Below, piece by piece: positions 49,851 to 64,000 of a DNA stretch of 64,000 nucleotides. Positions within the stretch are counted from its first letter, which is position 1. The number at the start of each line of letters is the position of its first letter. The stretch comes from Lucifuga dentata (Eukaryota; Chordata; Actinopteri; Ophidiiformes; Bythitidae), in assembly GCA_014773175.1 (NCBI GenBank), contig VXCM01001558.1, forward strand, positions 6,322 to 70,321, given 5' to 3'. A program made the translations under genes and the position numbers. The notes below the pieces were generated by a model that was not told the origin of the DNA, searched no databases, and saw only the letters and a program-made list of their open reading frames with translations.

Positions 49851-50045
49851 CTGTCCTGAAATAAAGCAGCAGAAACTGGACGGCCAGTTGATTTGTGGCT
49901 CGACGCGTCTTTGATATAGTAGTGATTTTAAACTGAACTGTCGAGCTTTTGAAGCGGAAGTATCGCTGAGAAGTTTCGATACCCCTCTTCGCAGAGGCCA
50001 AAAGTCACGTGACCTTCGTTTCCTCAAACTCGTGTCAGACACATA
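49851..50045 (-). promoter_or_regulatory. elovl1: candidate elovl1 promoter and first non-coding exon
   Basis: On the minus strand, a strong donor (GACAG|GTGAGAA) ends an exon at 49,851. The region is GC-richer than its surroundings and contains GTCACGTGAC (50,004-50,013), a palindromic E-box of the USF/TFE type, and a GCGGAAGT ETS-like site (about 49,954). elovl1 needs an upstream exon because its coding exon 1 follows an acceptor. No other minus-strand gene lies between. The link over 14.4 kb is inferred. Confidence 0.4.
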
Positions 50046-50232
50046 GACGATCCGAGTGGACTTTGAATAGGGACTTGGGGCAAGCTTGTCAATTGCTCAT
50101 AATCCCTCCCAAAATTATGTTTTTTTGTTTGTTTGTTTGTTTTTAATGAGATATTTGCTGATATTTTTATTGAGAGAAAGACAGGGAGACTTTCATTATT
50201 CAGGTTAGATTTAGGTTAGATACGTCACGCTG

Positions 50233-50240
50233 CACACACA

Positions 50241-50288
<48 letters not shown>

Positions 50289-50296
50289 CNCACACA

Positions 50297-50344
<48 letters not shown>

Positions 50345-50345
50345 C
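50233..50345. repeat. (CA)n-(GA)n microsatellite, duplicated around an N
   Basis: A (CA)n then (GA)n tract ending gatac occurs twice, either side of the N at 50,290 (about 55 bp each). The second copy is probably artefactual. Confidence 0.85.
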
Positions 50346-50904
50346 TTTCGTAGTTGCAGAATAGCAGAATAAAATACTGTTGTAACTATTATAACATAAT
50401 TACTACAGTTACACCAGCATGTCCCTCCAACACATGTACAGTACAAAAAACACTTCTCCACCTGCTCAAGCTTTTCTTTTGATAAATGATAAAACAGAAT
50501 AAGTGTACTTTTGTAGTGTACTCAGAAGAAATGGAGATACAAATACAAATGCTGACATTTGTATTTGTATCATATTTCATGTTGTTAAAAGTCATGAAAT
50601 CATCACTATATTAGATTTCCAATACGATAACACACCATACTTACTGTCAAACAATGAAAATCCTACAGTGAGCCTACTGTAGGCTATACTAGGCTACTTT
50701 CAACATTGTTACCAACTAAAGAATTACTAATTTATGTTTTGGCACATGGACACACTGATACAGGTCTCAGAGCAAAATCTTTATTAAACACTAGATCAAA
50801 GATGACAACAGTAAGTCCCATTACATTTTGGTGTCACTAAGTCATGAGGTCTCGCCTTCAATTCTTCCACTCAAATACAGTACATGGCAATGTGCAATGC
50901 ATGG

Positions 50905-50919
50905 CCACCAGATGTCGCT
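50905..50919 (+). promoter_or_regulatory. CTCF-like motif between elovl1 promoter and mob3c
   Basis: ccaccagatgtcgct fits the CTCF core well. It lies about 0.9 kb from the proposed elovl1 promoter, on the side facing mob3c. Motif match only. Confidence 0.35.
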
Positions 50920-52363
50920 CTTTTGATTGTATCAAACGTTTTGAAGCAATGAGCCATTTTCAGTGCAATTCCTTCAAAGTGGTTCAGTGCTTCAGAAAGC
51001 TTCTACTGGTGTAGTCTGCTTCCTCTTCCTGTGCCCCTTCAAGCAGCCCAGCCTTTTCATAAAGGTTTTTTTTGTTTGTTTGTTTGTTTGTTTGTTTTTT
51101 TGCTATTTGATGAAGGTGGAATCATCTCTGATCTAACTGAGCTGGTCACCTGATATGAACATAATCATCCTGCCAGTCATAATCAGTCCAAAACTCAGTC
51201 AGCGCTGTTTCATTCTAGCTCACCCAGCTGTTACTGATCACCTGCTAAAACTGTCAAAGTGTTTAATGATAGACAACTTGGCATCCCAGGACTAATTGTT
51301 TAAACAGTTTCTGCAAGGGTAAAAAAATAACTGATATAATTTACATAAGTCTTAGTTTGTGATCTCCTCTTCAGATCATGCTTCAAATCATTGAATAACT
51401 GGATCTGATCCTCAGAGGAGATAATGCTGTGGTAATACATGTCAAACAGCAACAGCAGCAGCATGTCTAACATAACATCCTTCAGCTCACGTATGTGAGT
51501 TTAGTTAACACATTTACAACATATAAAAAGACTCTACTAATGGTGAATTTGCACAAACCCACAATCCCAGTCTGGTCATGTGGAAGGGGTCTGGCTACTC
51601 AGCTGAGTCCTACTGGGTGAAGCCTGAAGACTCTCTAATGGGGGAAGTTCACCCAACATGCTTACAGAAAAAGAGCATGTATACTGAGCCTGAGGCAAAG
51701 TTGTTGAACAATATGTCTTACATCTGCTCTGCTCATAAATCATGCACCTGTGTGTATTAAAATGTCCACTTGCTACTCCACCAGGCCCCTGTCTTACCTT
51801 GGGCCACCAAGCAGACCTTTAACCCACCTACACCATCATTAATCTGTGACTGTTGCAATTAAAATGCAGACAAGACACAGATTTCAACACAGACTTGTAC
51901 TTATAATGGGCTTACATGCAACTACATGCAGGAGATAGAGAGTTGCATTTTCATTTGTGTCATTTAAAAGGAATACGCAGTATGGGAAAGGAATGTACCC
52001 TATGTTGCCAGAGTAGTACATAAAATGAAACATGCATGACTGCAACACTGACAAATGAAAACTAGTTATCATATTGGTATCAAAAATCATTTGCTTTATA
52101 TTTTGGTTCAGTTCTGCAAATACTTTTATTTAACAGCAAAATAGGCAGATGGGTTACACATAATATCTGAATCAATAGATGTGAAAATGAGGGAAACATT
52201 TACTTTTACTTCGCTGTAATTATTATATATTCACAGGTTCAGCTTATCCAGATTTAAGTTGGAATAGTAAAAATGCTGAAAGTGTGTTTCTTTGCTAATA
52301 CTGTTTACATTTACCCTGTGTTATACATCTATCTATCCCTGTATGTATATGTATATGTATAAG

Positions 52364-52419
<56 letters not shown>
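52364..52419. repeat. (TAGA)n microsatellite
   Basis: About 14 tandem GATA units, preceded by GTATAT repeats. Confidence 0.95.
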
Positions 52420-52577
52420 GTTCTGGAATTTATGTTTTGGTTTTGACAGACTACTATGGTGAGGGAACTTCAAAGATGTAAAGTGTGAGTTCCACTTCCT
52501 GCTTTGTGTCACTTCTGGTTTGGATGATGACTGACACTAAACTACAGCAGAGTGCATCAGCAGACCTAATTTAGTTG

Positions 52578-52578
<1 letters not shown>

Positions 52579-52625
<47 letters not shown>
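52579..52625. repeat. (CA)n microsatellite
   Basis: About 23 uninterrupted CA units. Confidence 0.95.
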
Positions 52626-52630
<5 letters not shown>

Positions 52631-53436
52631 AACAGGCCAAAATCACATAATTTGAGTTACTGAAATTATGTAATTTGGTTTATTAGCTACACCTTGGTCC
52701 CACTACCAGTATGATCTCAAAAATGACCATGGAGTTTGAATCAGCACTTCTTTGACATAATGTAGACAAAATTGGAGCATTATAAGCTTCACAAAGGAAG
52801 CATTTATTGCATTGTTATTGTACTGAATTACATTAGATTGGGCAGGTGTTTAAAATGTTAACACAGTTTTCAACCTTTAAGCCATTAATTTTTTTTGTCT
52901 TTTTGTGAATTATATTGATAGCTTCTCATAATAGCCTGTCTAAACATTTTGTAAGACCTTGAAGTGTCTTCTTTGCTTTAAATTTGTGAAGTTAATCAAA
53001 TTATATTACCTACAAACAACTTTAACAGTAGAGTGTACCTTCACTTTGTACTCTGGTTGATTTATACTTTTTATTTTATTTTATTTTTATTTTTTTTGAA
53101 AAGCAGAAATAAGGGTAATCTACATACTGATAAATTTATTCCAGATTATACAGTATAAATGATAACCCTATGCCTTGTTATGAAGATAAAATGTCATAAA
53201 AAAAAAAAAAANTTTTTTTTTTTTTTTTTTTTTTTAGCTTTATGAATTACAATGAAACACTTATGGACTATTTATAAGATGATACCCAAAACGTGGTATG
53301 ATAATCTCATTTTAGGGAGACAAAAAGTAACTGTTGTTTTTGATACAGTTGTAATCGTTTGTGCTGCTGGCATTTCAGCATCTTCACTTGAACTCACTTA
53401 GACAATAATTAATAAGTAATTTCATTATATGTTATG

Positions 53437-53475
53437 TATAATGACAATAAAGCTATTCTATTCTATTCTATTCTA
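53437..53475 (+). mobile_element. retroposon 3' tail, L2-like
   Basis: atgacaataaagctattcta followed by ATTCT repeats. This end is shared by many fish LINE and SINE copies. The body of the element is not recognisable upstream. Confidence 0.5.
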
Positions 53476-53808
53476 AAACTAACTCTTGCATCCATATCTC
53501 AAAATCTAAATCTTTATATCCTATAGTGATTTTCTTTTGCTAAACTTATATTTAAAAACCTAAACATCAGAACATGAATCTTGCTTTTACTCTTCATCTC
53601 ATCCTCCAGCCTACAGTCCAGTGTTATCTCTCTCACCACTGGAGGGAATCCTCTGTTCAGTACAGCTTGTATGTCTTTCCACAGCAGAGAAACAGACATC
53701 CTCTACACTGGAGTGACATCTATTCATCTTCAAGACAAAGGAAGCAATCAGCTATCAGAAGGACACTCAGCCTGGAAAAATAAGTGTTTCAGTTCAAGGT
53801 CCAAGCAT

Positions 53809-53839
<31 letters not shown>

Positions 53840-54170
53840 NAAGTTATGTTGCAAGTAGTATCACTTGGAAACATCCTTAAAAGGTCAAGAATTTAAATGA
53901 CATGTTGCTGAGAATTCACAAAAAAAGAGTGGAGCCTGCCAAACATGCAGAAATGCTTGTGGGATCATTCTGCTCTTTCTGTCTTGTATGTGGCTGAAGA
54001 GGAGGGGTTGTTTTCAGTGCCTTTAACAGGAGGCTGGGCTTTGCTGGGGTAAGTTGGCTGGCTGGTCTGCCAACAGGACTAGAAGAAAGGGAAAAAAACG
54101 AAAGAGAGGGAGGGCAAAATAGAGGTCTGGATAGGCTTTTCCCCACCCCTTACTCTTTCAATTTATATAT

Positions 54171-54246
54171 AGATATAGATATAGATATAGATATAGATAT
54201 AGATATAGATATAGATATAGATATAGATATAGATATAGATAGATAT
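54171..54246. repeat. (ATAGAT)n hexanucleotide repeat
   Basis: About 12 units of a GATATA-type hexamer. Confidence 0.95.
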
Positions 54247-54360
54247 CCTTTGTACACACACCCCCATATAGACACAGGGACACATGCATGGGGCCCAGCA
54301 GACAAAGTCAGGATGTGACATCATCCAGAGGAAGAGAAGCCAAACTACTTTTTTTTTTTT

Positions 54361-54580
54361 TCTCTCTCTCTCTTTGCTGTGTTGTCTGTGCTGTGCTGGG
54401 AAGTTGGAGTCTCTGTGTCTGTTAGTGGTGGAGGGAGGCGATCGAGAGAAGCCAGAGGGACAGAGCTGGAACTGTTCTCCACAGGGAGTTGAAGCCAAGG
54501 GGTCCAATGTCCGAATCCTCCCTGGCCTTCCCACAATTATCCACCACATTCCAAAGCCTCAGCTGTAGGATTTCTATCAG
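54361..54580 (+). other. mob3c: candidate 5' UTR exon of mob3c
   Basis: Ends in a good donor (tctatcag|gtacag at 54,580/54,581) and has a higher GC content than its surroundings. The coding exon of mob3c follows an acceptor at 56,438, so a non-coding first exon is expected. The start is arbitrary. Confidence 0.4.
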
Positions 54581-54924
54581 GTACAGCCTAGATAACTTTT
54601 CCATTTTGTAATCTCTCTCAGCTTCTTCCTTTGTTGTGCATTTCTGGTTGCTGTAAACTGCAAAGATTTATTTTTTCCATCTCTCACATTTTGTGTGGGG
54701 TCTCAAAAGGAGTTTTGTTAGTTTACATTGTCAGAGGCAGATTCCATGAATACTAATGAATGTATGCATGGACAACCTTAGTACATGATCAGACATGCTT
54801 CCACAGTCTAAGACTGTGGAAGCATACACAGAAAAGTAAAGTCATCAAAATGAAAGTAACTTTATCCTGCATGCTGTCATTTTTTGTGTAAATCATTACA
54901 GTCTTTAGAATCTTGTCCACTGGC

Positions 54925-54988
54925 CAATAGCCATAAATGTTTTTTTTTTTTTTTTTTTTNTTTTTTTTTTTTTTTTTTATGGCTATTG
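54925..54988. repeat. 13-bp inverted repeat around a T-run and N
   Basis: caatagccataaa (54,925-54,937) and its exact reverse complement tttatggctattg (54,976-54,988) enclose a T homopolymer that contains the N at 54,960. Confidence 0.8.
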
Positions 54989-56438
54989 TAGCCTGAGCCA
55001 GAGTGAATGAAGTGCCTGTCAGTCTTTCTCAGAAGTCCTTTTGTTATGGACACATTAGCAGCTATCTTGTGACCACGTATTCACGCTCCCCCGGTGGAGT
55101 TTCAATCCTAGATCTGACATAATGTGAAAAGCAGTGGCAGGGAAAGTACCCCATCACACACCAAAGGCTGTTGCTCAACAGAATTTCACAGGCAGATATG
55201 TGTATTAGGGCTTGGTTTATAACATGAATACACAAGTCAAACAGCAGAAAATGGTTTGAGAAGGATTAGTCATAAAAGTATCAGCAAAAAAAAAAAAAAA
55301 AAAAACAGGAAACATTGAGATCAGCTTTTTGAATGGGACTAAGGGCACAAATGCAGCTATTTGCAGATATAATTTACTCTTCAGAGTATTTCCATTGCTG
55401 TGTGATCATAAAGCATATCTTAATATTCTGCTACTGTATGTCGAATTTATTTCTAAAGAACTATAGTGTGTATTATAAACTGGCCAGCGAACTTACCCTC
55501 ACATAGACCTCTTCAGTTAATATTCTAGTGCTATTGCCTTCATGACAATCAAAGCTCGCTGTGGAAAACATTTAATTCAGAGTGAAAATGTCAAACCCAT
55601 TCAGCAAAGCCATGATCCTAACCAGTATACATTACCTTCCAGATGGTTAATAGCTAGCCAACAAAAAAAGTCATCTATAAACTATTGATTGTGTTTCACA
55701 GCCAAGATTTTTATCCCAGAAGAGGAACTCATAGTCTATGGTTTTGTTTTTCATCAGCTGCCCTGTTATGTTGATCTAATGGAATGATTTGTCTGAGCAA
55801 AAAGGGCATTGTGCCGTCTATCTTAGAATGATCTCCAAAGCTTTTAAATCTGAGCAGCTGCATGCCATTTATTTTCTGAATGACACTTGACTCTATCCTG
55901 TTCTGACTGTACGACATCCAAGTCATACTGGAGCTATTTTCATCATGTGGTGCTACTGAAAGTCTTATGATTGTGAAGCAGTTTTGGTCACACAGAGAAG
56001 TCAGAGAGGTCACACAGAGAGTCTGTACAATGACTACACGTTTAAAATGAACTCACTCGCTTGTCCTTATTGTAGAGATCAGTTATTTTGTTCACAGCCC
56101 TTTCATAATAATAATAATAATAAAAAAACTAGAATCACATGGAAAATGTGGGATATTTTTCATCTCGATGCTTGTTAGTCATTCTCTCTCGCCTATAGCT
56201 AAAACCACTGTGAATTTTCCTTTTACGTTTAATTCATGGTGATTATGCAACAGGTGTTGTTTATCAAACCAATCAAGCAATTTCCTCTGTAAATAATCTG
56301 ACAATATTGTTTGTGCTTTGGAGCTGTAGCTTTGTTGTTTTGGTCACGCTTTCTGATCCTTGTCTGCTGGCCACACTGTAGTCATGATGGACAGGAAAGG
56401 AATAAAACGTGACCTCTTTTGTTGTTGTGTTTTTACAG

Positions 56439-56598
56439 ACATCTCATCATTTGAAAATAGGAGGCACCCGCAATCTTACCAAACCTTTCAACGTGACAGA
56501 AGCTGATCCCTTGTGACCTTGTTACCAGTGAGGTCAAACTCTAAAGTGATTATTCTGGAGATTATTCACCCCTCATCTTGGGGGGAACAACTGAATCA
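56439..56598 (+). other. mob3c: 5' UTR part of the first mob3c coding exon
   Basis: A strong polypyrimidine tract and acceptor (gttgttgtgtttttacag, ending at 56,438) precede the start codon by 160 bp. Confidence 0.6.
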
Positions 56599-58877
56599 AT
56601 GGCGCTGTGTCTTGGACAAGTGTTCAGCAAAGACAAAACATTTAGACCCCGGAAGAGATTTGAACCTGGTTCCCAGCGCTTTGAACTACACAAGAAGGCT
56701 CAGGCCTCGCTCAAGTCTGGCTTAGACCTGAGAAAAGTGGTTCAGCTGCCAGAGGGTGAGAATATTAATGACTGGATTGCTGTACATGTGGTGGATTTCT
56801 TCAATCGAATCAACCTGATCTATGGCACAATGAGCGAGTACTGCACCGAGCGCACTTGTCCCATCATGTCTGGAGGGCTGCGGTATGAATACAGGTGGCA
56901 AGATGGCGAGAATTACAAGAAGCCCACCAAGTTGCCTGCTCTGAAGTACATGAACCTGCTGATGGACTGGATAGAGTCACTTATCAATAATGAAGACATC
57001 TTCCCCACTAGAATAGGTGTGTGAGGAGTCCTTACAAATAAACACATCACAATATTGTCAGCTAGTTGCTCACTGCACTGATGTTGTGCTGCATCAGTGC
57101 AGAAATTTCACCTTTGAGTTCTGTGCTGAGATCTTAAGTGGGATCATAAAAGTTCAAACAGGTTAATTATACAACAAGGGTGACATTTAGAGGAAAATGA
57201 ATGGGTGACTGGTGTTATTTCATCTCAACACTAGAACTGACAATCAGCATTTATCAGAGGAGAGCCTTCCATGGGTATTCTGTGTGTTAATTTTGGTTTG
57301 TCTCAAGCCAAGTTCATGGGTTTTGACTTGGGTTTTGAATGTTCCTTCTGTATTACCATGGCTTTTTTTTGACCCAACTTTCAAACATACGTACAGTGGG
57401 TTTACATCGGAAACTCTAAATTTGTGTGTATGCAGAGTCCCCTGTGACTCTAAGTAGGAAGCATAGAACCTGCAACAGTATGCTGTACTGCACTTTTAGT
57501 CAAAAATATATAACACTGAATATTTGAGCCTCAAGAGGCATTTTTCAGGTCAACACAAAGACTGAAATGGCTGTAAATATTGCTACTGCTATGCTTATCA
57601 GATATCATGTGAAACACTATCCTAAATACTCTAAGAATGATGATATTGAGCGGATTTCTTTCTAGAATTACTTCAGTTGTGGGCTTAAATTATAAAACAT
57701 TACAGCATGTTTGTCTTAGATCTAATTAACGATTTCTGGGGTGGAAGTCACTTCATTTACATGACAGCACTTTCCTTTCTTTACTCCTAGGTGTTCCTTT
57801 CCCTAAGAACTTCCAGCAGGTGTGCAAGAAGATCCTGAGCCGTCTCTTCAGGGTGTTTGTGCATGTTTACATCCACCACTTTGACAGTATCTGCAGTATG
57901 GGTGCTGAGGCCCACATCAATACTTGCTACAAGCATTACTATTACTTCATCTCAGAGTTCAACCTCATTGAACCCTCTGAACTGGAGCCCCTGGTGAGAA
58001 GTTAGTGTGAGCTCATATGTGTGAGGGTAAAGATAAGGAGCAGAAAAGAGTGTTGAGGGTTGTCAGCATCACTCCCATAACTGTCAGTTTACTTGAATAT
58101 ATCAGCCGTTCTGCCATTTATAACTTAGTTGTGCAGAATACTCAGTATTTTCTGCATATTAAATCAGACAAACCACATGATACCTCATATAGTCTTACTG
58201 TGGACATAAAGCACATAAACTGTAGTCTTATTAAGCTAGTTTTTAATCCTAAAGGAAATGTGTTAACTGTTTTGTAGAAATCAAGTTGGTTTGAAGCAGC
58301 AACCCTCATAAAAGAAGTTGCTGGATTTCTGCAGTCATTTAACAAGCAGATTGCTTTCTTCTAAAGAGATCTTCATCTGTGAGCAGATGGAGTGCGGTGC
58401 TCCAAGCAACAATAAAAGGCATCAGTTATCATCATTATGAAGGCTGGGCTATGAATTCCCCTAGCAAAGTGAAATGTAATGAAACATTTACACCAACACA
58501 ACAGAGAAAAGATGAGCCTTGTAAACAGACTCATTATTATTGTCCTACTTTACTCAAGGCAATTCTTTTTTTGATGTTGTTGGAGGGAATACAACTCAGT
58601 TCAGTTCAGTTCAGCTTTATTGTCATATGTTTAAAACACAGGTGTTAAAAACAATGAGAAACAATGAGGTGTTTACTCAGAGCCGCCCACTTATACACAA
58701 TCACATAAACAGAAAAAAAAGACGTACAAACAACTGTGCAGTTTCTTATAATAAAAACTGTATACTTGTGACTATTCTTCAGCTGAATATGTATTGCTCA
58801 TCAAATGATTGGGGTAACTTAATGTCCTTTGTCTTCTCTTCCTACAGAGAGAGATGACAGAGAAGATATGCAGTTAA
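56599..58877 (+). CDS. mob3c: MOB kinase activator 3C, three coding exons
   Basis: A Mob-family adaptor. Family members bind NDR/LATS or MST kinases; the function of class 3 Mobs is less clear. Exons are 56,599-57,016, 57,791-57,993 and 58,848-58,877, with gt/ag introns. The product is 216 residues, as in human MOB3C. It starts [20 protein letters not shown]. Zinc-site residues are Cys82, Cys87, His164 and His169 ([13 protein letters not shown]), matching the Mob fold. [40 protein letters not shown] and [13 protein letters not shown] are strongly conserved. The last exon codes only for REMTEKICS. The ATG at 56,599 is in the conserved position; an upstream in-frame non-ATG extension is not supported. 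No clear AATAAA was found soon after the stop. The gene is followed head-to-tail by mknk1, the same neighbour as in human 1p33. Confidence 0.97.
58593..58630. repeat. (CAGTT)n then agctttattgtcat repeat fragment in mob3c intron 2
   Basis: A short pentamer run joined to agctttattgtcat looks like a retroposon end in reverse orientation relative to the tail at 53,437. No full element visible. Confidence 0.45.
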
Positions 58878-59579
58878 CTAAAACCACATGGACAAAGGAG
58901 TTTACATTTCTCGGAGCCCTGCAAGAACTCAACAGCTGCACAATCCAACATTCAAAACACAGGATTATTTTGTACAAAGCTGTGATGGTGGTTTTCTAAG
59001 TATAACTGGGGAAATTCACTGACTTCTTCACATTGTGGCCTTATACTTTAACAGGCATTTACACTTAACAATGGTACATTGATGCCATCATTATTGGACT
59101 TTGTGTTGGTCTATAAAAAAGTACATCTTTCCTGTATTCTTGATCTGTCTTCTTGTGCATGTATATTCAAGATTTATGTTTTTTATATATATATATTGAG
59201 CCTTCATTTATTTAGAAAATTTGTACTTTGATATAAATGTTCCTCTAGTTTGAACTTCTTGACATAAAAATTGCACAAGTGGCCTTATACTTGAGTCAAC
59301 CTTGTCTCATCCTCTCTTCATTATTGTATCACAGAGGCTAACAACAAATGAACTGCACTAATATTACGGTGTTATTATCACAGGTTTGATTTTGTTACAT
59401 AGACCAAGCTCTGATATGCAGATAATTCTTCTAGAATAATCTAGAACTACCTAAAATATGTTGAAACAGAAAAGCTATGTCGTGTGAGCGTTACTTCCTC
59501 GTACAGATAACAGAAATGACCTGCCTAAAATGAATGATGAATGGTTACAAAGAATATCATCACTCTCAAAAAAAATCCC

Positions 59580-59730
59580 CACTACGTGGTGCAGGGCGTC
59601 AATTCAAGTGACGTCACCGCTGTCGCCATATTTCTGACCAATGACAGTTCGCAGTGGCAGAGAGGGGAGGAGAAAACGTCTGTTTATGTATCTTCCCGCC
59701 CCGTACGTCCCATGGTGGCTGATTGATGTG
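59580..59730 (+). promoter_or_regulatory. mknk1: mknk1 promoter region with CRE and CCAAT box
   Basis: A full palindromic CRE (TGACGTCA, 59,609-59,616) and a CCAAT box (59,638-59,642) lie in a CpG-richer stretch, between the mob3c 3' end and the mknk1 exons. The spacing and composition fit a TATA-less promoter. The first non-coding exon probably starts around 59,650-59,720. Confidence 0.5.
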
Positions 59731-59913
59731 TGTTTGTATATGGATGCTTACATCAGATGGCAGAGGCTTTAATGGAGGGATTTGGCCAGTTTGGACACAC
59801 AGTCCAGGTTATATTTGTTTATTATATTTTTTTTATTATCGCATTAAAATTGCATTGTTGCATTAGTAACTGGATAATCAATGGTTAGGCTATGCTAACA
59901 TGTAACGTTAGCT

Positions 59914-59949
59914 GCTAGTTAGCTAGCTGTACCCAGCTAGCTAACTAGC
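59914..59949. repeat. 16-bp perfect inverted repeat with 4-bp spacer
   Basis: gctagttagctagctg, spacer tacc, then cagctagctaactagc. It could form a cruciform or hairpin. It lies in the 5' intron of mknk1, about 250 bp from the proposed promoter. Confidence 0.85.
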
Positions 59950-60528
59950 TGAGGACAACACAGAGGATAACGCTGGTCAGTGGGCACATTAAATTTGGAT
60001 TTTCTATTTATACTAATATTTGTTAATTAACATTTAGTTCCATATTCATAATTTTGCATACATTTATGCTACAGTTGTTGTTACTGTTAAGCGAATTGCG
60101 TTACAAAAGGCTAATGTTAGCTGCTAATTAGTAGCCATATATTCACTAGTTTGTTTACCAATATTTAATACCAATTCAGATTTCGTAACCCAAATAAATG
60201 TTATCATAACTAGAATTAGTATCATAATTACTAAAGTTACGTTCTACCATTATTAGATATACATTGCACTTGCTGACCACAGAGTAACTTTATTTTAACA
60301 AAAGCCTGAAGCTAACAGTCTGGACACTCACAAGCCTAAACAAATCCAGGAAACTGAGCATATAAATTGTTCTTAGGTGCGTGTCCAGCTGACGGTATAT
60401 CTAACGGCTTATCATTGGTCACAGTCTTTACCAACACTTCCTGATTGTGTAATATTGTTTTATACCTCTGCGCACATACACTTTAACCGAGGTAACAAAG
60501 GTTTGTCATGTGCTCTCAGTTCGCAGAT

Positions 60529-64000
<3,472 letters not shown>

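Larger units (their letters stand above)
50920..54360. other. gene-free, microsatellite-rich interval
   Basis: No coding pattern seen. Contains (TAGA)n at 52,364-52,419, (CA)n at 52,579-52,625, an A-run meeting a T-run around the N at 53,212, a LINE-like tail at 53,437-53,475, a T-run with an N at 53,840 and (ATAGAT)n at 54,171-54,246. Confidence 0.55.

Noticed and set aside
54163..54549. Minus-strand frame with long Tyr-Ile repeats
   Set aside because: Translation of the ATAGAT microsatellite and of the candidate mob3c 5' UTR.
59756..59812. Possible coding first exon of mknk1 (ATG near 59,758 followed by CAG|GTTATA)
   Set aside because: Joining it to the exon at 60,527 puts a stop almost at once, and the donor is weak. 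At most it is untranslated.

Overview
This window is nuclear DNA from a teleost fish. It carries six spliced vertebrate genes with short, clean introns, fish-type transposon debris (a CR1/L2-group LINE, hAT and Tc1/mariner-like non-autonomous elements), abundant microsatellites and AT-rich intergenic DNA. The genes are ptgfr, btf3l4, zfyve9, elovl1 (minus strand), mob3c and mknk1 (cut by the window end). Their human counterparts all lie on the short arm of chromosome 1 but at several separate places (1p31 to 1p34), so the block looks like a rearranged fish version of that ancestral segment.

Layout. 1-14,000: intergenic, with a degraded LINE (about 3,130-6,530), a decayed hAT-type element (8,805-10,905) that ends in a foldback, and a probable 5' UTR exon of ptgfr near 12,640. 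14,393-17,435: ptgfr, two coding exons. 20,107-23,034: btf3l4, five coding exons. 23,775-31,519: zfyve9 (SARA), sixteen coding exons, only about 440 bp downstream of the btf3l4 poly(A) signal. 33,011-35,389: elovl1 on the minus strand, seven coding exons; its first exon and promoter may lie near 50,000, which would make 35,420-49,850 one long 5' UTR intron holding an intact non-autonomous hAT element with perfect 8-bp target duplications and a nested MITE. 50,050-56,400: gene-free, microsatellite-rich. 56,599-58,877: mob3c. 59,600-64,000: mknk1 promoter and its first ten coding exons.

The genes act in different processes: prostaglandin F2-alpha sensing (ptgfr), nascent-chain handling (btf3l4), endosomal TGF-beta/Smad signalling (zfyve9), very-long-chain fatty-acid elongation (elovl1), Mob/NDR-type kinase adaptation (mob3c) and MAPK-to-eIF4E signalling (mknk1). 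There is no operon-like logic. Every exon boundary I give was checked by reading-frame continuity across the junction.

The most notable biology is zfyve9. This copy goes almost directly from the FYVE finger to the conserved segment that follows the Smad-binding domain, so the Smad-binding domain appears to be absent, and its N-terminal half is far shorter than in human SARA. A second theme is assembly quality. Eighteen single-N junctions are present; nine are flanked by 55-67 bp perfect direct duplications, two of them inside zfyve9 coding exons, where they create false frameshifts.
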